Assembly (NCBI RefSeq): GCF_014483895.1
Contig: NZ_CP059987.1
Span: 2,108,001-2,172,000, forward strand
DNA from: Protaetiibacter sp. SSC-01
GTDB taxonomy: Bacteria > Actinomycetota > Actinomycetes > Actinomycetales > Microbacteriaceae
DNA: 64,000 nt
Direction: 5' to 3'
The notes beneath the pieces are model-generated. The model saw nothing but the letters and a program-made list of their open reading frames with translations. It searched no databases and had not been told where the DNA came from. How positions within the stretch are numbered: position 1 is the first letter of the stretch; each line of letters starts with the position of its first letter. Below are positions 44,094 to 51,774 of the stretch, piece after piece. Position numbers and translations under genes: made by a program.

Positions 44094-45170
44094 CTACCCC
44101 GCTTCTGCGGCAACCACCCGCATCCGTGCGGGCAGCAGCCCGACCAGCACCGCCGCGACGAGGTACCCGAGCCCGACCACCGCGAGCACGGGGCCGGAGG
44201 CCGCGGCGTCGCCGCCGCTCGTCGCGAACGCGTCGGCCATGCCCATCCCCATGCCGAAGCCCACGAACCACGAGCCCCCGGTCACGAGGGCGACCCCCAG
44301 GATTCCGATGCCCGCGATCCGGCGCGCCGTCGCGAAGCGGCGGATGCCGAGGAACGGCAGCGCGGCGAGCACGACGAGGGCGAGGGTCGCCAGGCACCAC
44401 AGCGCGGCCCAGGCGACCGGCACGATCGGACTCGGCAGCTCGTGCGCCGCGTCGAGCCCGGCGTAGATCTCGTCGAGGCTCATGCCGGGTAGGCGTGCGA
44501 GCGGGTTCCACACGTAGATGTGCAGCAGCGAGCCTGCGAGCGCGGCGAGGATGCCGACACCCGACAGTGCGGCGAGGCCCGCGGCGGGGAGCCGTCGCAG
44601 TGGTGTCTGCTGCGGTCGGGGATCCTCGACGACGATGACGACGAGCAGGGCGATGAGGCCGCCGAGCACGAGCGGTGCGCTCACGAACGGCACGAGGAGG
44701 GTCGCGGCGAGCGCGAGGGGCAGCGTGGCGGCGACCGCGACATCCGCTGCGCCCCATCGCCGACGCCCACGCGAGCGGAGGCGGGCGCGGAGCACGCCGA
44801 CGAGGGCGATGAGCCCGATCGCGGTGCCGACGAGCACGAGGACGAGCAGCACGCGGCCCGCGACCGAGTCGGCCTGCGGCCAGACACCCCACATGACGCC
44901 GAACGCGAGCAGCAGGAGGGTCGTGGTGATCGCCGCGAGGGCGACGCGCAGGCGCCGGAACGCGAGGCGACGCGGCGGCGTCCCGCTCAGCAGCGGATCC
45001 TCACGGTCGAGGCCCACGGCGACACCGAGCGCTCCCCCGACGACCGACCAGGGCGACACTCCGAGCTCGCGCGACCCCGCGGCATCCGCGAGCCACTCCT
45101 CGCGGTAGCGCTCGCGCACGCCCGCGGGCACGGTCGCGGAGATCGCGCGGATGGCGGTCACGGCGATCAT
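44094..45170 (-). CDS. Polytopic membrane protein controlled by PadR-type regulator
   Basis: Encodes 358 residues. The first ~60 residues (RERYREEWLADAAGSRELG) are typical of actinobacterial membrane proteins found downstream of PadR regulators; about nine hydrophobic segments follow. No catalytic or transport motif is recognised. Start ATG 45170 overlaps the padR-like stop by 4 nt (ATGA), so the two are co-translated. A role in membrane-stress or exporter function is common for PadR-linked genes, but here it is only a guess. Confidence 0.75.
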   Translation of the reverse strand: MIAVTAIRAISATVPAGVRERYREEWLADAAGSRELGVSPWSVVGGALGVAVGLDREDPLLSGTPPRRLAFRRLRVALAAITTTLLLLAFGVMWGVWPQADSVAGRVLLVLVLVGTAIGLIALVGVLRARLRSRGRRRWGAADVAVAATLPLALAATLLVPFVSAPLVLGGLIALLVVIVVEDPRPQQTPLRRLPAAGLAALSGVGILAALAGSLLHIYVWNPLARLPGMSLDEIYAGLDAAHELPSPIVPVAWAALWCLATLALVVLAALPFLGIRRFATARRIAGIGILGVALVTGGSWFVGFGMGMGMADAFATSGGDAAASGPVLAVVGLGYLVAAVLVGLLPARMRVVAAEAG

Positions 45171-45481
45171 GCGCTCGCTCCCGCCACGCGGCCGGACGCG
45201 GCCCCGGTTCCGCGGATGCGCGCCACGGCCGCGCGGGCCGCGGGCACCCCGTCGGCGGTCAGCTCGTAGAGCCGCCGACGCGGACCCGAGCGACTCGGGT
45301 CGTCCTCCCACACGGACGTGACCCATCCCGCGCTCTCGAGGCGCGACAGGATCGGGTAGACGCTCCCGGCGGGACGGCCGGTCTCGTGCACGATGCGGAG
45401 TCCCCACACGGGCGCCCCCGCGTCGAGCAGGGCGTGCAGCACCTCGGCGGTCGCGGGTGTCAGGCGGCTGAGCGGCTCCAT
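45167..45481 (-). CDS. PadR-family transcriptional regulator
   Basis: A 104-residue winged-helix regulator. The DNA-binding region spans about 8-85 and includes WGLRIVHETGRPAGSVYPILSRLESAGWV and the wing RRRLYELTADG. The C-terminal helix for dimerisation is short, placing it in PadR subfamily 2. It is translationally coupled to the membrane protein gene. A perfect AT-rich palindrome 8 bp upstream of its start is the likely operator, so it probably represses its own operon. Confidence 0.87.
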   Translation of the reverse strand: MEPLSRLTPATAEVLHALLDAGAPVWGLRIVHETGRPAGSVYPILSRLESAGWVTSVWEDDPSRSGPRRRLYELTADGVPAARAAVARIRGTGAASGRVAGASA

Positions 45482-45488
45482 GCGCTAA

Positions 45489-45504
45489 CTCTAGCTATAT
45501 AGAG
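45489..45504. promoter_or_regulatory. Probable PadR operator
   Basis: CTCTA-gctata-TAGAG is a perfect inverted repeat with an internal CTATATAG palindrome, an island of AT in GC-rich DNA, placed 8 bp upstream of the regulator's start codon and overlapping any -10 box. Confidence 0.6.
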
Positions 45505-45530
45505 ATGGGGGCGGAAGGGGGTGAGCCGGG

Positions 45531-45687
45531 GCTGGTTTCGACACGCCCGCTTCGCGGGCTACTCAACCAGCGGGCTTTCGCCGCTGGTTGAGTAGCGCCG
45601 AAGGCGGCTTTCGCCGCTGGTTGAGTAGCGCCGAAGGCGGCGATCACCGCTGGTCGAGTAGCGCCGCAGGCGCGTATCGAAACCAGC
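45531..45687. repeat. Intergenic GCTGGTTGAGTAGC palindrome cluster (four elements)
   Basis: Full element 45531-45571, half elements starting at 45583 and 45616 (GCTGGTTGAGTAGCGCCGAA), and a full inverted element 45649-45687. They lie between the 3' end of the PIN-PhoH gene and the padR promoter, with both genes on the minus strand. Confidence 0.88.
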
Positions 45688-45695
45688 CCCTCGCT

Positions 45696-47057
45696 TCACG
45701 CCAGCTCGGCCGGCTCGAGCAGCTCCGTCACGAGCGCCGCGATCGCCGAACGCTCGCTGCGGGTGAGGGTGATGTGGCCGAAGAGCGCGTTGCCCTTGAG
45801 CGTCTCGATGACGGATGCGACGCCGTCGTGCCGCCCGACGCGCAGGTTGTCGCGCTGGGCCACGTCGTGCGTGAGCACGACGCGCGAGTTCTGCCCGATG
45901 CGGCTGAGCACCGTGAGCAGCACGTTCCGCTCGAGCGACTGCGCCTCGTCGACGATCACGAACGCGTCGTGCAGCGAGCGCCCGCGGATGTGCGTGAGCG
46001 GCAGCACCTCGAGCATCCCGCGCTCGATGACCTCCTCGAGCACGTTGTCGGAGACGAGGGCGCCGAGGGTGTCGAACACCGCCTGCCCCCACGGGCTCAT
46101 CTTCTCCTCCTTGTCGCCGGGAAGGTAGCCGAGCTCCTGGCCGCCGACGGCGTAGAGGGGGCGGAACACCATGATCTTGCGGTGCTGCTGCTTCTCGAGC
46201 ACGGCCTCGAGGCCCGCGCACAGGGCGAGGGCCGACTTGCCGGTGCCCGCGCGGCCTCCGAGCGACACGATGCCGACCTCGGGGTCGAGCAGCAGGTCGA
46301 TCGCGAGGCGCTGCTCGGCGCTGCGGCCGTGCACGCCGAACACGTCGCGGTCGCCGCGCACGAGCTTGAGCTCGCCCCGACCGGTGACGCGACCGAGGGC
46401 CGAGCCGCGGTCGGAGTGGATGACGAGGCTCGTATTGACCGGAAGGTCCTGAACCTGCCGGCTCACGAGGGTCTCGGAGTCGTAGAGCTCGGCCATCTGC
46501 TCGGCCGAGATCTCCAGCTCGGCGAGCCCCGTCCATCCGGAGTCGACGGCGAGCTCGGCCCGGTACTCCTCCGCAGCGAGGCCGATCGACGCGGCCTTGA
46601 CGCGCAGCGGAAGGTCCTTCGAGACGACGACGACGTCGAGCCCGTCGTTAGCGAGGTTCATCGCGACGGCGAGGATGCGCGAGTCGTTGTCGTTCAGCTG
46701 CATGCCCGAGGGCAGCACCGACATGTTGGAGTGGTTGAGCTCGACGCGCAGCGTGCCGCCCGCGTCGCCGACCGCGATCGGGAAGTCGAGCCGCTCGTGC
46801 TCGACGCGCAGGTCGTCGAGCAGGCGCAGGGCCTGGCGAGCGAAGTAGCCGATCTCCGGGTCGTGGCGTTTCGCCTCGAGCTCGGTGATCACCACGACGG
46901 GCAGCACGACGGAGTGCTCCGCGAACCGGTAGAGCGATCGCGGATCCGCGAGCAGCACGGAGGTGTCGAGCACGTAGGTGCGCTCCCCCTGCTTCCGCGT
47001 GCGAGCTGCGACGGTCGTGGACTTCTGCTGGGGCTTGTCGAGCGCGGGCACTCCCAC
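45696..47057 (-). CDS. PIN-PhoH fusion ATPase (PhoH2 type)
   Basis: A 453-residue protein: an N-terminal PIN RNase domain (about 25-165; [12 protein letters not shown] with the first acidic residue, [10 protein letters not shown] with the second, [10 protein letters not shown] and [14 protein letters not shown]) and a C-terminal PhoH P-loop ATPase (about 245-440; [21 protein letters not shown], a late GDRDVFG linker). PhoH2-type proteins are reported as RNA-unwinding, RNA-cleaving enzymes. The usual small PhoAT antitoxin ORF of mycobacteria is not visible upstream. Start is GTG 47057, close behind a leader hairpin; a GTG two codons later is an alternative. Confidence 0.9.
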   Translation of the reverse strand: MGVPALDKPQQKSTTVAARTRKQGERTYVLDTSVLLADPRSLYRFAEHSVVLPVVVITELEAKRHDPEIGYFARQALRLLDDLRVEHERLDFPIAVGDAGGTLRVELNHSNMSVLPSGMQLNDNDSRILAVAMNLANDGLDVVVVSKDLPLRVKAASIGLAAEEYRAELAVDSGWTGLAELEISAEQMAELYDSETLVSRQVQDLPVNTSLVIHSDRGSALGRVTGRGELKLVRGDRDVFGVHGRSAEQRLAIDLLLDPEVGIVSLGGRAGTGKSALALCAGLEAVLEKQQHRKIMVFRPLYAVGGQELGYLPGDKEEKMSPWGQAVFDTLGALVSDNVLEEVIERGMLEVLPLTHIRGRSLHDAFVIVDEAQSLERNVLLTVLSRIGQNSRVVLTHDVAQRDNLRVGRHDGVASVIETLKGNALFGHITLTRSERSAIAALVTELLEPAELA

Positions 47058-47064
47058 TCCATCC

Positions 47065-47084
47065 CCGGGTGGGATGCCACCCGG
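47065..47084 (-). promoter_or_regulatory. 5' leader hairpin before the PIN-PhoH gene
   Basis: CCGGGTGG-gatg-CCACCCGG is a perfect 8-bp stem ending 8 nt upstream of the GTG and flanking the purine-rich GGGGATGGAGTGGGA that would serve as ribosome-binding site. It may control translation. Confidence 0.5.
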
Positions 47085-47140
47085 ATCCTGTCGCGGATCG
47101 GCCAGGGGCTCGTCGGTAGCGAACTTGTGTGGCCGCTCCG

Positions 47141-47159
47141 ATCAGGCACGGTGCCTGAT
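47141..47159. promoter_or_regulatory. 19-bp palindrome between aminotransferase and PIN-PhoH genes
   Basis: ATCAGGCAC-g-GTGCCTGAT is a perfect inverted repeat with 9-bp arms. It is 75 bp after the aminotransferase stop and 84 bp before the PIN-PhoH start (same strand). It could be an operator or a terminator stem; the one-base spacer favours protein binding. Confidence 0.5.
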
Positions 47160-47233
47160 GCCCCGACGCTATGCCCGCCCCGCGGCGCACCCCGACCGCG
47201 ACACGCCCGCGCCTGTTACGGACTCATGAACTC

Positions 47234-48364
47234 TCAGCGAGCAGCGGATGCGGTGGCGAACGACAGGAGCGCCGAGCGCAGCAGGGTGAGCGAGTCGGCA
47301 TCCGTCGACACGTGCGCGGACAGGCGCACGGTGCCGCCGCGCGTCGTGACGCTCACGCCGTGGTTGTGGAGCGCGGCCGAGAGCACCGTGAGCTGGTCGG
47401 GGTCGGGCTCCACGACGACGATGCCCGCGCGCTCGTTCTCGGCGCGCGGCGAGAGGACGGGCAGGGCGAACTCGTCGGCGACGTCGATGATGTCGCTCAC
47501 GCGCTGCGCGATGCGCGCGTTGATCTCGGCGACGCCGACCTCGGCGATCTCCTCGAGCGCCGCGGCGAACCGGGCCATCGCGATCCAGTCGGGGTTCGAG
47601 ACCGTGTAGGCACGCGCATCCGACGCCGGCGCGAGCACCTCGTCGAGCGTCAGACCGACGCGCTCCGACGCCGGGAAGCCCGACCACACGGGCGTGAGGT
47701 GGTCGAGCGCGCGGTCGGAGAGCGCGAGGAAGCCCGTGCCCCACCCCGCTCGCACCCACTTCTGGCCGCCCGCGACCACGACATCCGCGACCTCGTAGGG
47801 CGCGTCGACGACGCCGAAGCCCTGGATCGCGTCGACGATGAGAAGCCGGTCGCCGATCACCTGGCGCAGGCCCTCGAGGTCGACGAGATGGCCCGTGCGG
47901 AAGTCGACGAGGCTCACGGCCACCGCGACGGTCGACGAGTCGAGCTGGTCGCGGATGTTGCCGGGCGTCACGCGCCCGTGGTCGGTCTCGAGCCACTGCG
48001 GCGTCACGACCCCGAGCGCCTGCTGCGCGCGCACGGCCGCGTACGGGAGCGACGGGAACTCGCTCGGCGAGAGAGCCACACCGCCCGTGAGACCGAAGAG
48101 CGTGTGCATGAGGCCCTGGGTCGTGTTCGGCTGGAAGGCGATCTGGTCGGTGCGGAACCCGGTGAGCGCCGAGATCGCGTCGCGCACGCGCGCATCCTGC
48201 TCGTAGAACGACGCGAACGAGCCGAAGCGGCCTCCGCTGAGCACCGAGGTGAACGCGTCCATCTCGGCGCGCACGGTGTCGCCCATCGGCCCCGCCGAGG
48301 CGAAGTCGAGGTAGCCGGGCTCCTCGTGGAAGCGGGCGGCGAAGTCGTCGATCCCGAGCGTCAT
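47234..48364 (-). CDS. Class V aminotransferase-fold PLP enzyme
   Basis: A 376-residue fold-type I PLP protein of the cysteine-desulfurase/kynureninase-like group. The PLP lysine is Lys202 in AGGQKWVRAGWG; Asp178 and Gln181 in VDAIQGFG contact the cofactor; QPNTTQGLMHTLFG is the phosphate-binding region. There is no conserved catalytic Cys loop of SufS/IscS type, so a desulfurase role is doubtful; an aminotransferase or epimerase-like activity is more likely. Start ATG 48364. It lies 19 nt downstream of uppS on the same strand. Confidence 0.8.
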   Translation of the reverse strand: MTLGIDDFAARFHEEPGYLDFASAGPMGDTVRAEMDAFTSVLSGGRFGSFASFYEQDARVRDAISALTGFRTDQIAFQPNTTQGLMHTLFGLTGGVALSPSEFPSLPYAAVRAQQALGVVTPQWLETDHGRVTPGNIRDQLDSSTVAVAVSLVDFRTGHLVDLEGLRQVIGDRLLIVDAIQGFGVVDAPYEVADVVVAGGQKWVRAGWGTGFLALSDRALDHLTPVWSGFPASERVGLTLDEVLAPASDARAYTVSNPDWIAMARFAAALEEIAEVGVAEINARIAQRVSDIIDVADEFALPVLSPRAENERAGIVVVEPDPDQLTVLSAALHNHGVSVTTRGGTVRLSAHVSTDADSLTLLRSALLSFATASAAR

Positions 48365-48383
48365 GGGCGGTCTCCCGTCGTGG

Positions 48384-49169
48384 TCACTGCCCGAAGCGGC
48401 GGTGCCGCGTCGCGTACGCGCGGAGGGCGCGCAGGAAGTCGACCTCGCGCAGGTCGGGGCCGAGCGCCTCCACGAAGTAGAACTCGCTGTGCGCCGACTG
48501 CCACAGCATGAAGTCGGAGAGGCGCTGCTCGCCCGAGGTGCGGATGATGAGGTCGGGATCCGGCTGGCCCTGCGTGTACAGGTGCTCGCCGATGAGCTCG
48601 GGGGTGAGGATCTCAGCGAGCTCCTCGACGCTGCCGCCCTTGTCGCCGTGGTCGCGCACGATGCTGCGCATGGCATCCGCGATCTCCCGCCGGCCGCCGT
48701 AGCCGACCGCGAGGTTGACGTGCAGTCCCGCGTTGCCAGAGGTGCGGTCCTCGGCGGCGCGCAGGGCGCCGACGAGCGGCTCGGGCAGGCCCTCGGTCGT
48801 GCCGACGTGCTGGATGCGCCAGTCGGCCGCGCGCGAGAGGTCGTCGGCGAGGTCGGCGATGATCTCGAACAGCTGGTCGAGCTCCTCGCTCGAGCGTCCC
48901 GTGAGGTTGTCGGTCGAGAGCAGGTAGATCGTGACGACGCGGATGCCGAGGTCGTCGCACCAGCCGAGGAACTCGCGCATCTTCTCGGCCCCGGCGCGAT
49001 GCCCGTGGGCGGCCGTCTCGAGCGCGCGCTCGCGTGCCCAGCGGCGGTTACCGTCGATGATCATCGCGACGTGGTGCGGGAGGTTGGCGTTCTGCAGCTG
49101 GCGTCGCAGGCGCGCCTGGTAGAGGCCGTAGAGGACGCCCGTACCCCCGGGTCCCTGGCGCTCGCTCAC
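48384..49169 (-). CDS. uppS: Cis-prenyl (polyprenyl diphosphate) synthase
   Basis: A 261-residue cis-prenyltransferase that condenses IPP with an allylic diphosphate to make polyprenyl diphosphate, the lipid carrier for cell-wall synthesis. Family motifs: HVAMIIDGNRRWARE with the catalytic Asp, TIYLLSTDNLTGR, NLAVGYGGRREIADA, and the C-terminal DLIIRTSGEQRLSDFMLWQ and EFYFVEALGPDLREVDF. Actinobacteria often have two such enzymes with different chain lengths; which one this is cannot be told. GTG start 49169 has a -10 box 6 nt upstream, consistent with a leaderless mRNA. It diverges from the hemolysin-III gene. Confidence 0.92.
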   Translation of the reverse strand: MSERQGPGGTGVLYGLYQARLRRQLQNANLPHHVAMIIDGNRRWARERALETAAHGHRAGAEKMREFLGWCDDLGIRVVTIYLLSTDNLTGRSSEELDQLFEIIADLADDLSRAADWRIQHVGTTEGLPEPLVGALRAAEDRTSGNAGLHVNLAVGYGGRREIADAMRSIVRDHGDKGGSVEELAEILTPELIGEHLYTQGQPDPDLIIRTSGEQRLSDFMLWQSAHSEFYFVEALGPDLREVDFLRALRAYATRHRRFGQ

Positions 49170-49175
49170 GGAGCT

Positions 49176-49181
49176 ACGGTA
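49176..49181 (-). promoter_or_regulatory. -10 box for leaderless uppS transcript
   Basis: Minus-strand TACCGT, then 6 nt, then GTG 49169. Confidence 0.5.
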
Positions 49182-49241
49182 CTCGACCCCGCGTGCGGCG
49201 GCGATGCAGCCCGCTCTCAGGATGCGGCATACGGCTCGCGC

Positions 49242-49247
49242 TATCGT
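49242..49247 (+). promoter_or_regulatory. -10 box for leaderless hemolysin-III-family transcript
   Basis: TATCGT, then 6 nt, then ATG 49254. The divergent uppS has the mirror arrangement 60 bp away. Confidence 0.5.
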
Positions 49248-49253
49248 CGCGAC

Positions 49254-49994
49254 ATGACTGCCGCGACCTCCCCTGAGGCGGAGGCGGAGCGCGAACCCGG
49301 CGCGAGCCTTCCCAACCTGCCGCTCCTCGAGGACGAGCTCGAGCATCCGCCCGTCGAGGTGAAGCCGCTGTGGCGCGGATGGCTGCACGCCGCGACCTTC
49401 CCGCTCGCGATCGCGGGCGGCATCATCCTCATCGCGCTCGCCGACGGCGCGCCCGCCAAGTGGGCGTCGGCCGTGTTCATGATGTGCTCGATGCTCCTGT
49501 TCGGCATCTCGGCCACCTACCACCGCTTCAACTGGACGCCGAAGGTGAAGGCGGTGTTCCGCCGCCTCGACCACGCCAACATCTTCCTGCTCATCGCGGG
49601 CACGTACACGCCGCTCGCGGTGTGCGCGCTCCCGACCGACAAGGCGATCGTGCTGCTGTCGATCGTGTGGGGCGGGGCGCTGCTCGGCATCGGCTTCCGC
49701 GTCTTCTGGCTCAAGGCGCCGCGCTGGCTCTACGTGCCGCTCTACATCGCGCTCGGCTGGGCAGCGATGATGTACATCGTCGACCTCGTCAACGCGAACG
49801 TCGCGATGATGGTGCTCGTGCTCGTCGGCGGCGTCGCCTACACCGTGGGCGCGGTGTTCTACGCGCTCAAGAAGCCCAACCCGGCGCCCGGCGTCTTCGG
49901 GTTCCACGAGCTGTTCCACGCGTGCACGGTCATCGCGTTCCTGTGCCACTGGACGGCGATCCTGCTGATCGTGCTGGATCCGGCATACGTCTGA
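49254..49994 (+). CDS. trhA: Hemolysin III / TrhA (PAQR-like) membrane protein
   Basis: A 246-residue protein with a polar N-terminal ~40 residues and seven transmembrane helices. Family motifs are present: ATYHRFNWTP after helix 2 (His in a conserved SxxYH-type motif), LDHANIFLLIAGTYTP, and the C-terminal FHELFHACTVIAFLCHW with metal-binding histidines, as in the PAQR/CREST zinc hydrolase-like superfamily. TrhA is reported to affect membrane energetics and fluidity homeostasis; true haemolysis is not established. It diverges from uppS and ends next to two inverted intergenic repeats. Confidence 0.9.
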   Translation: MTAATSPEAEAEREPGASLPNLPLLEDELEHPPVEVKPLWRGWLHAATFPLAIAGGIILIALADGAPAKWASAVFMMCSMLLFGISATYHRFNWTPKVKAVFRRLDHANIFLLIAGTYTPLAVCALPTDKAIVLLSIVWGGALLGIGFRVFWLKAPRWLYVPLYIALGWAAMMYIVDLVNANVAMMVLVLVGGVAYTVGAVFYALKKPNPAPGVFGFHELFHACTVIAFLCHWTAILLIVLDPAYV

Positions 49995-49999
49995 TCGTC

Positions 50000-50095
50000 G
50001 CTGGTTTCGACACGGCGCTGCGCGCCTACTCAACCAGCGGGGTGATCCGGGTGACCGCTGGTTGAGTAGCGCCGAAGGCGCGTGTCGAAACCAGC
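50000..50095. repeat. Pair of inverted GCTGGTTGAGTAGC elements between convergent genes
   Basis: One element (50000-50038) reads GCTGGTTTCGACACGG...CCTACTCAACCAGC; the second (50057-50095) is its inverse. Together they make a large symmetrical structure filling the gap between trhA and the small membrane protein gene ending at 50103. Confidence 0.88.
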
Positions 50096-50102
50096 TCGAC
50101 GT

Positions 50103-50342
50103 CTACTGCTTCTCGTCGTCCTTCTCGGCGGCAGCCGCCTCCTCTGCGTCGAGGCGCTCGGCGATGAGGGCGCGGTTGTTCACACGGCGGATGCGGCGCG
50201 TCAGGCTCACGAGCAGGAGGATCGTCGCGACGATGAGGCCGAGCGTCACCAGGAACCCCACGACGCCGGGCGTGACGAGGTTCGCGTCGACGCCGCTCGT
50301 CGGGCTGGGGGTGGGCGTCGCCGCCCAGAGGAGAGGGAGCAC
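50103..50342 (-). CDS. Small single-pass membrane protein
   Basis: Encodes 79 residues from GTG 50342, preceded by GGAAAGG. A Pro/Thr/Ser-rich N-terminus (TPTPSPTSG) is followed by one membrane helix (about 28-46, VVGFLVTLGLIVATILLLVS), a basic RRIRRVN stop-transfer and an acidic/basic tail ending DDEKQ. I recall similar small membrane proteins next to the DUF4307 gene in actinobacteria; the function is unknown. It is divergent from the DUF4307 gene with a 60-bp gap. Confidence 0.8.
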   Translation of the reverse strand: MLPLLWAATPTPSPTSGVDANLVTPGVVGFLVTLGLIVATILLLVSLTRRIRRVNNRALIAERLDAEEAAAAEKDDEKQ

Positions 50343-50402
50343 GGTCGGCCTTTCCGAAGCGAATAACCTGGGATCAAGCGTAATCGGCCCCCGGAGCACC
50401 CC

Positions 50403-50840
50403 ATGACCCAGAACCTCGACGAGAGGTACGGCCGCACCCCCGCCCACCGGGCCCGGATGCGGCTCGTGGCGATCGCCGCGGCCGCGGGCGTCGCGGTCGT
50501 GGTCGTCGCGTGGGTCGTCTGGGTGGGCCTGCTCGGGCCGTCGGCGTCGATCGAGGCGAAGGACGTCGGATTCGGCGAGCTCACCGACACCTCGGTCGAG
50601 GTCCGCTGGCAGCTGACCGCCCCCGCGGGCGCCGAGGTCTCGTGCGCCGTGAAGGCCGTGAGCGAGAAGCACGCCGTCATCGGATGGCGCATCGTCGAGG
50701 TTCCGCCGTCGGACGAGGCGACCCGCCTGCTGCGCGCGACGCTGCGCACGAGCGAGCAGGCCGTGGGCGGCTCGGTGCACCGCTGCTGGCTCGCCGACGA
50801 CGCCGCGGCGGCGGATGCGGTTCTCACCGATCTGTCCTAA
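50403..50840 (+). CDS. DUF4307-family membrane-anchored protein
   Basis: A 145-residue protein: a short cytoplasmic N-terminus (MTQNLDERYGRTPAHRARMR, typical of the family), one membrane helix (about 22-43) and an extracytoplasmic Ig-like beta domain (about 48-145) with two cysteines (in EVSCAVKA and HRCWLAD) that could form a disulphide. DUF4307 genes regularly lie near greA and mycothiol genes in actinobacteria, but the function is unknown. It is followed by a strong hairpin before greA. Confidence 0.88.
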   Translation: MTQNLDERYGRTPAHRARMRLVAIAAAAGVAVVVVAWVVWVGLLGPSASIEAKDVGFGELTDTSVEVRWQLTAPAGAEVSCAVKAVSEKHAVIGWRIVEVPPSDEATRLLRATLRTSEQAVGGSVHRCWLADDAAAADAVLTDLS

Positions 50841-50865
50841 GCTTTCCGGAACGCATCACCCTGTA

Positions 50866-50888
50866 GAGACCGGCCGAGTGCCGGTCTC
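50866..50888 (+). terminator. Hairpin with T-rich tail between DUF4307 gene and greA
   Basis: GAGACCGGC-cgagt-GCCGGTCTC is a perfect 9-bp stem followed by GATTGTTTG, the most convincing intrinsic terminator in the window. It starts 26 nt after the DUF4307 stop and ends 20 nt before the greA ATG. A TAAGCT box at 50838-50843 lies upstream of it, so it could also be an attenuator in the greA leader. Confidence 0.7.
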
Positions 50889-50908
50889 GATTGTTTGTGA
50901 GGAGCACC

Positions 50909-51394
50909 ATGCCCGAGACCACGACGTGGCTCACCCAGGAGTCCTACGACCGCCTGAAGGCGGAGCTGGCCGAGTTGGAGGGTCCCGCGCGCATCGACAT
51001 CGCAAAGAAGATCGAGGCGGCGCGCGAGGAAGGCGACCTCAAGGAGAACGGCGGATACCACGCCGCGAAGGACGAGCAGGGCAAGATCGAGGCGCGCATC
51101 CGTCAGCTCACCGAGCTGCTGCGCACCGCCACCGTCGGCGAGGCGCCGGCCTCCGACGGCACGGTCGCGCCGGGAACGCTCGTGACGGCGAAGATCGCGG
51201 GTGACGAGACGACGTTCCTGCTCGGCAACCGCGAGATCGCGGCCGACAACGACGACCTCGACGTCTACCCCGAGTCGAGCCCCATCGGGCAGGCGATCCT
51301 CGGGCGCAAGCAGGGCGACAAGCTCAGCTACACGGCCCCCAACGGCCGCGACATCGCCGTCGAGATCGTGAAGGTCGAGCCCTACGCGGGCTGA
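50909..51394 (+). CDS. greA: Transcription elongation factor GreA
   Basis: A 161-residue factor that inserts into the RNA polymerase secondary channel and stimulates cleavage of backtracked RNA. It has an N-terminal antiparallel coiled coil (about 5-75) with the tip acidic residues in REEGDLKENGGYHAAKDEQG and a C-terminal FKBP-like domain (about 85-161; SSPIGQAILGRKQGD). GAGGAG precedes the ATG. Its last 13 nt overlap the convergent ArsR-type gene. Confidence 0.95.
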   Translation: MPETTTWLTQESYDRLKAELAELEGPARIDIAKKIEAAREEGDLKENGGYHAAKDEQGKIEARIRQLTELLRTATVGEAPASDGTVAPGTLVTAKIAGDETTFLLGNREIAADNDDLDVYPESSPIGQAILGRKQGDKLSYTAPNGRDIAVEIVKVEPYAG

Positions 51395-51774
51395 GCCCTC
51401 TCCTCGCCTCGACGCTCGCGCTTGCCGCGGGCGACCTCGGTCGCGAGGGCGTCGAGCGGGTTGGCGAGCGGCGCGAGCGGATCGACGAGGGCCGTGAGCC
51501 ACGCGCGCGCGGCGTCGACGGCATCCGGGTCGAGCGCGTAGAGGCGACGCGTGCCCTCGGCGCGCACCGTCAGCAGCCCCGCGTCTCGCAGCACGCGCAG
51601 GTGCTGCGAGACCGAGGGCTGCGAGATGGTGTGCACGCGCTGCACACCCTCGACGAGCGCGCCCGCGGGCTGCTCCCCCGCCGCCGCGAGGCGCACGATG
51701 AGCCGCCGCACGGGGTCGCCGAGCGCCTCGAAGACGGGGTCCGCGTGCGCGATCGACTCGGGCACGGCGCTCAC
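51382..51774 (-). CDS. ArsR-family regulator coupled to SRPBCC protein
   Basis: A 130-residue winged-helix protein of the ArsR/SmtB superfamily: HADPVFEALGDPVRRLIVRL, the recognition helix region SQPSVSQHLRVLRDAGLL and the wing RAEGTRRLYALDP. The metal-binding Cys motif ELCVCDL is absent, so this belongs to the non-metal group frequently fused or paired with AHSA1 (SRPBCC) proteins. The GTG at 51774 overlaps the SRPBCC stop by 4 nt (GTGA); another GTG three codons later is possible. Its 3' end overlaps greA by 13 nt in convergent orientation. Confidence 0.87.
   Translation of the reverse strand: MSAVPESIAHADPVFEALGDPVRRLIVRLAAAGEQPAGALVEGVQRVHTISQPSVSQHLRVLRDAGLLTVRAEGTRRLYALDPDAVDAARAWLTALVDPLAPLANPLDALATEVARGKRERRGEERAQPA

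Noticed and set aside
45531-45687. Insertion-sequence remnants
   Set aside because: No transposase fragment or target-site duplication is seen; the elements are too short and occur in halves and inverted pairs, more like REP sequences.
47234-48364. Cysteine desulfurase (sufS/iscS)
   Set aside because: The PLP lysine is present but the catalytic Cys loop near the C-terminus is not, and no suf genes are adjacent.
43895-50095. CRISPR array as an explanation of the regularly recurring ~40-bp elements
   Set aside because: Spacing is irregular, orientation alternates, elements are kilobases apart, and no cas genes are present.
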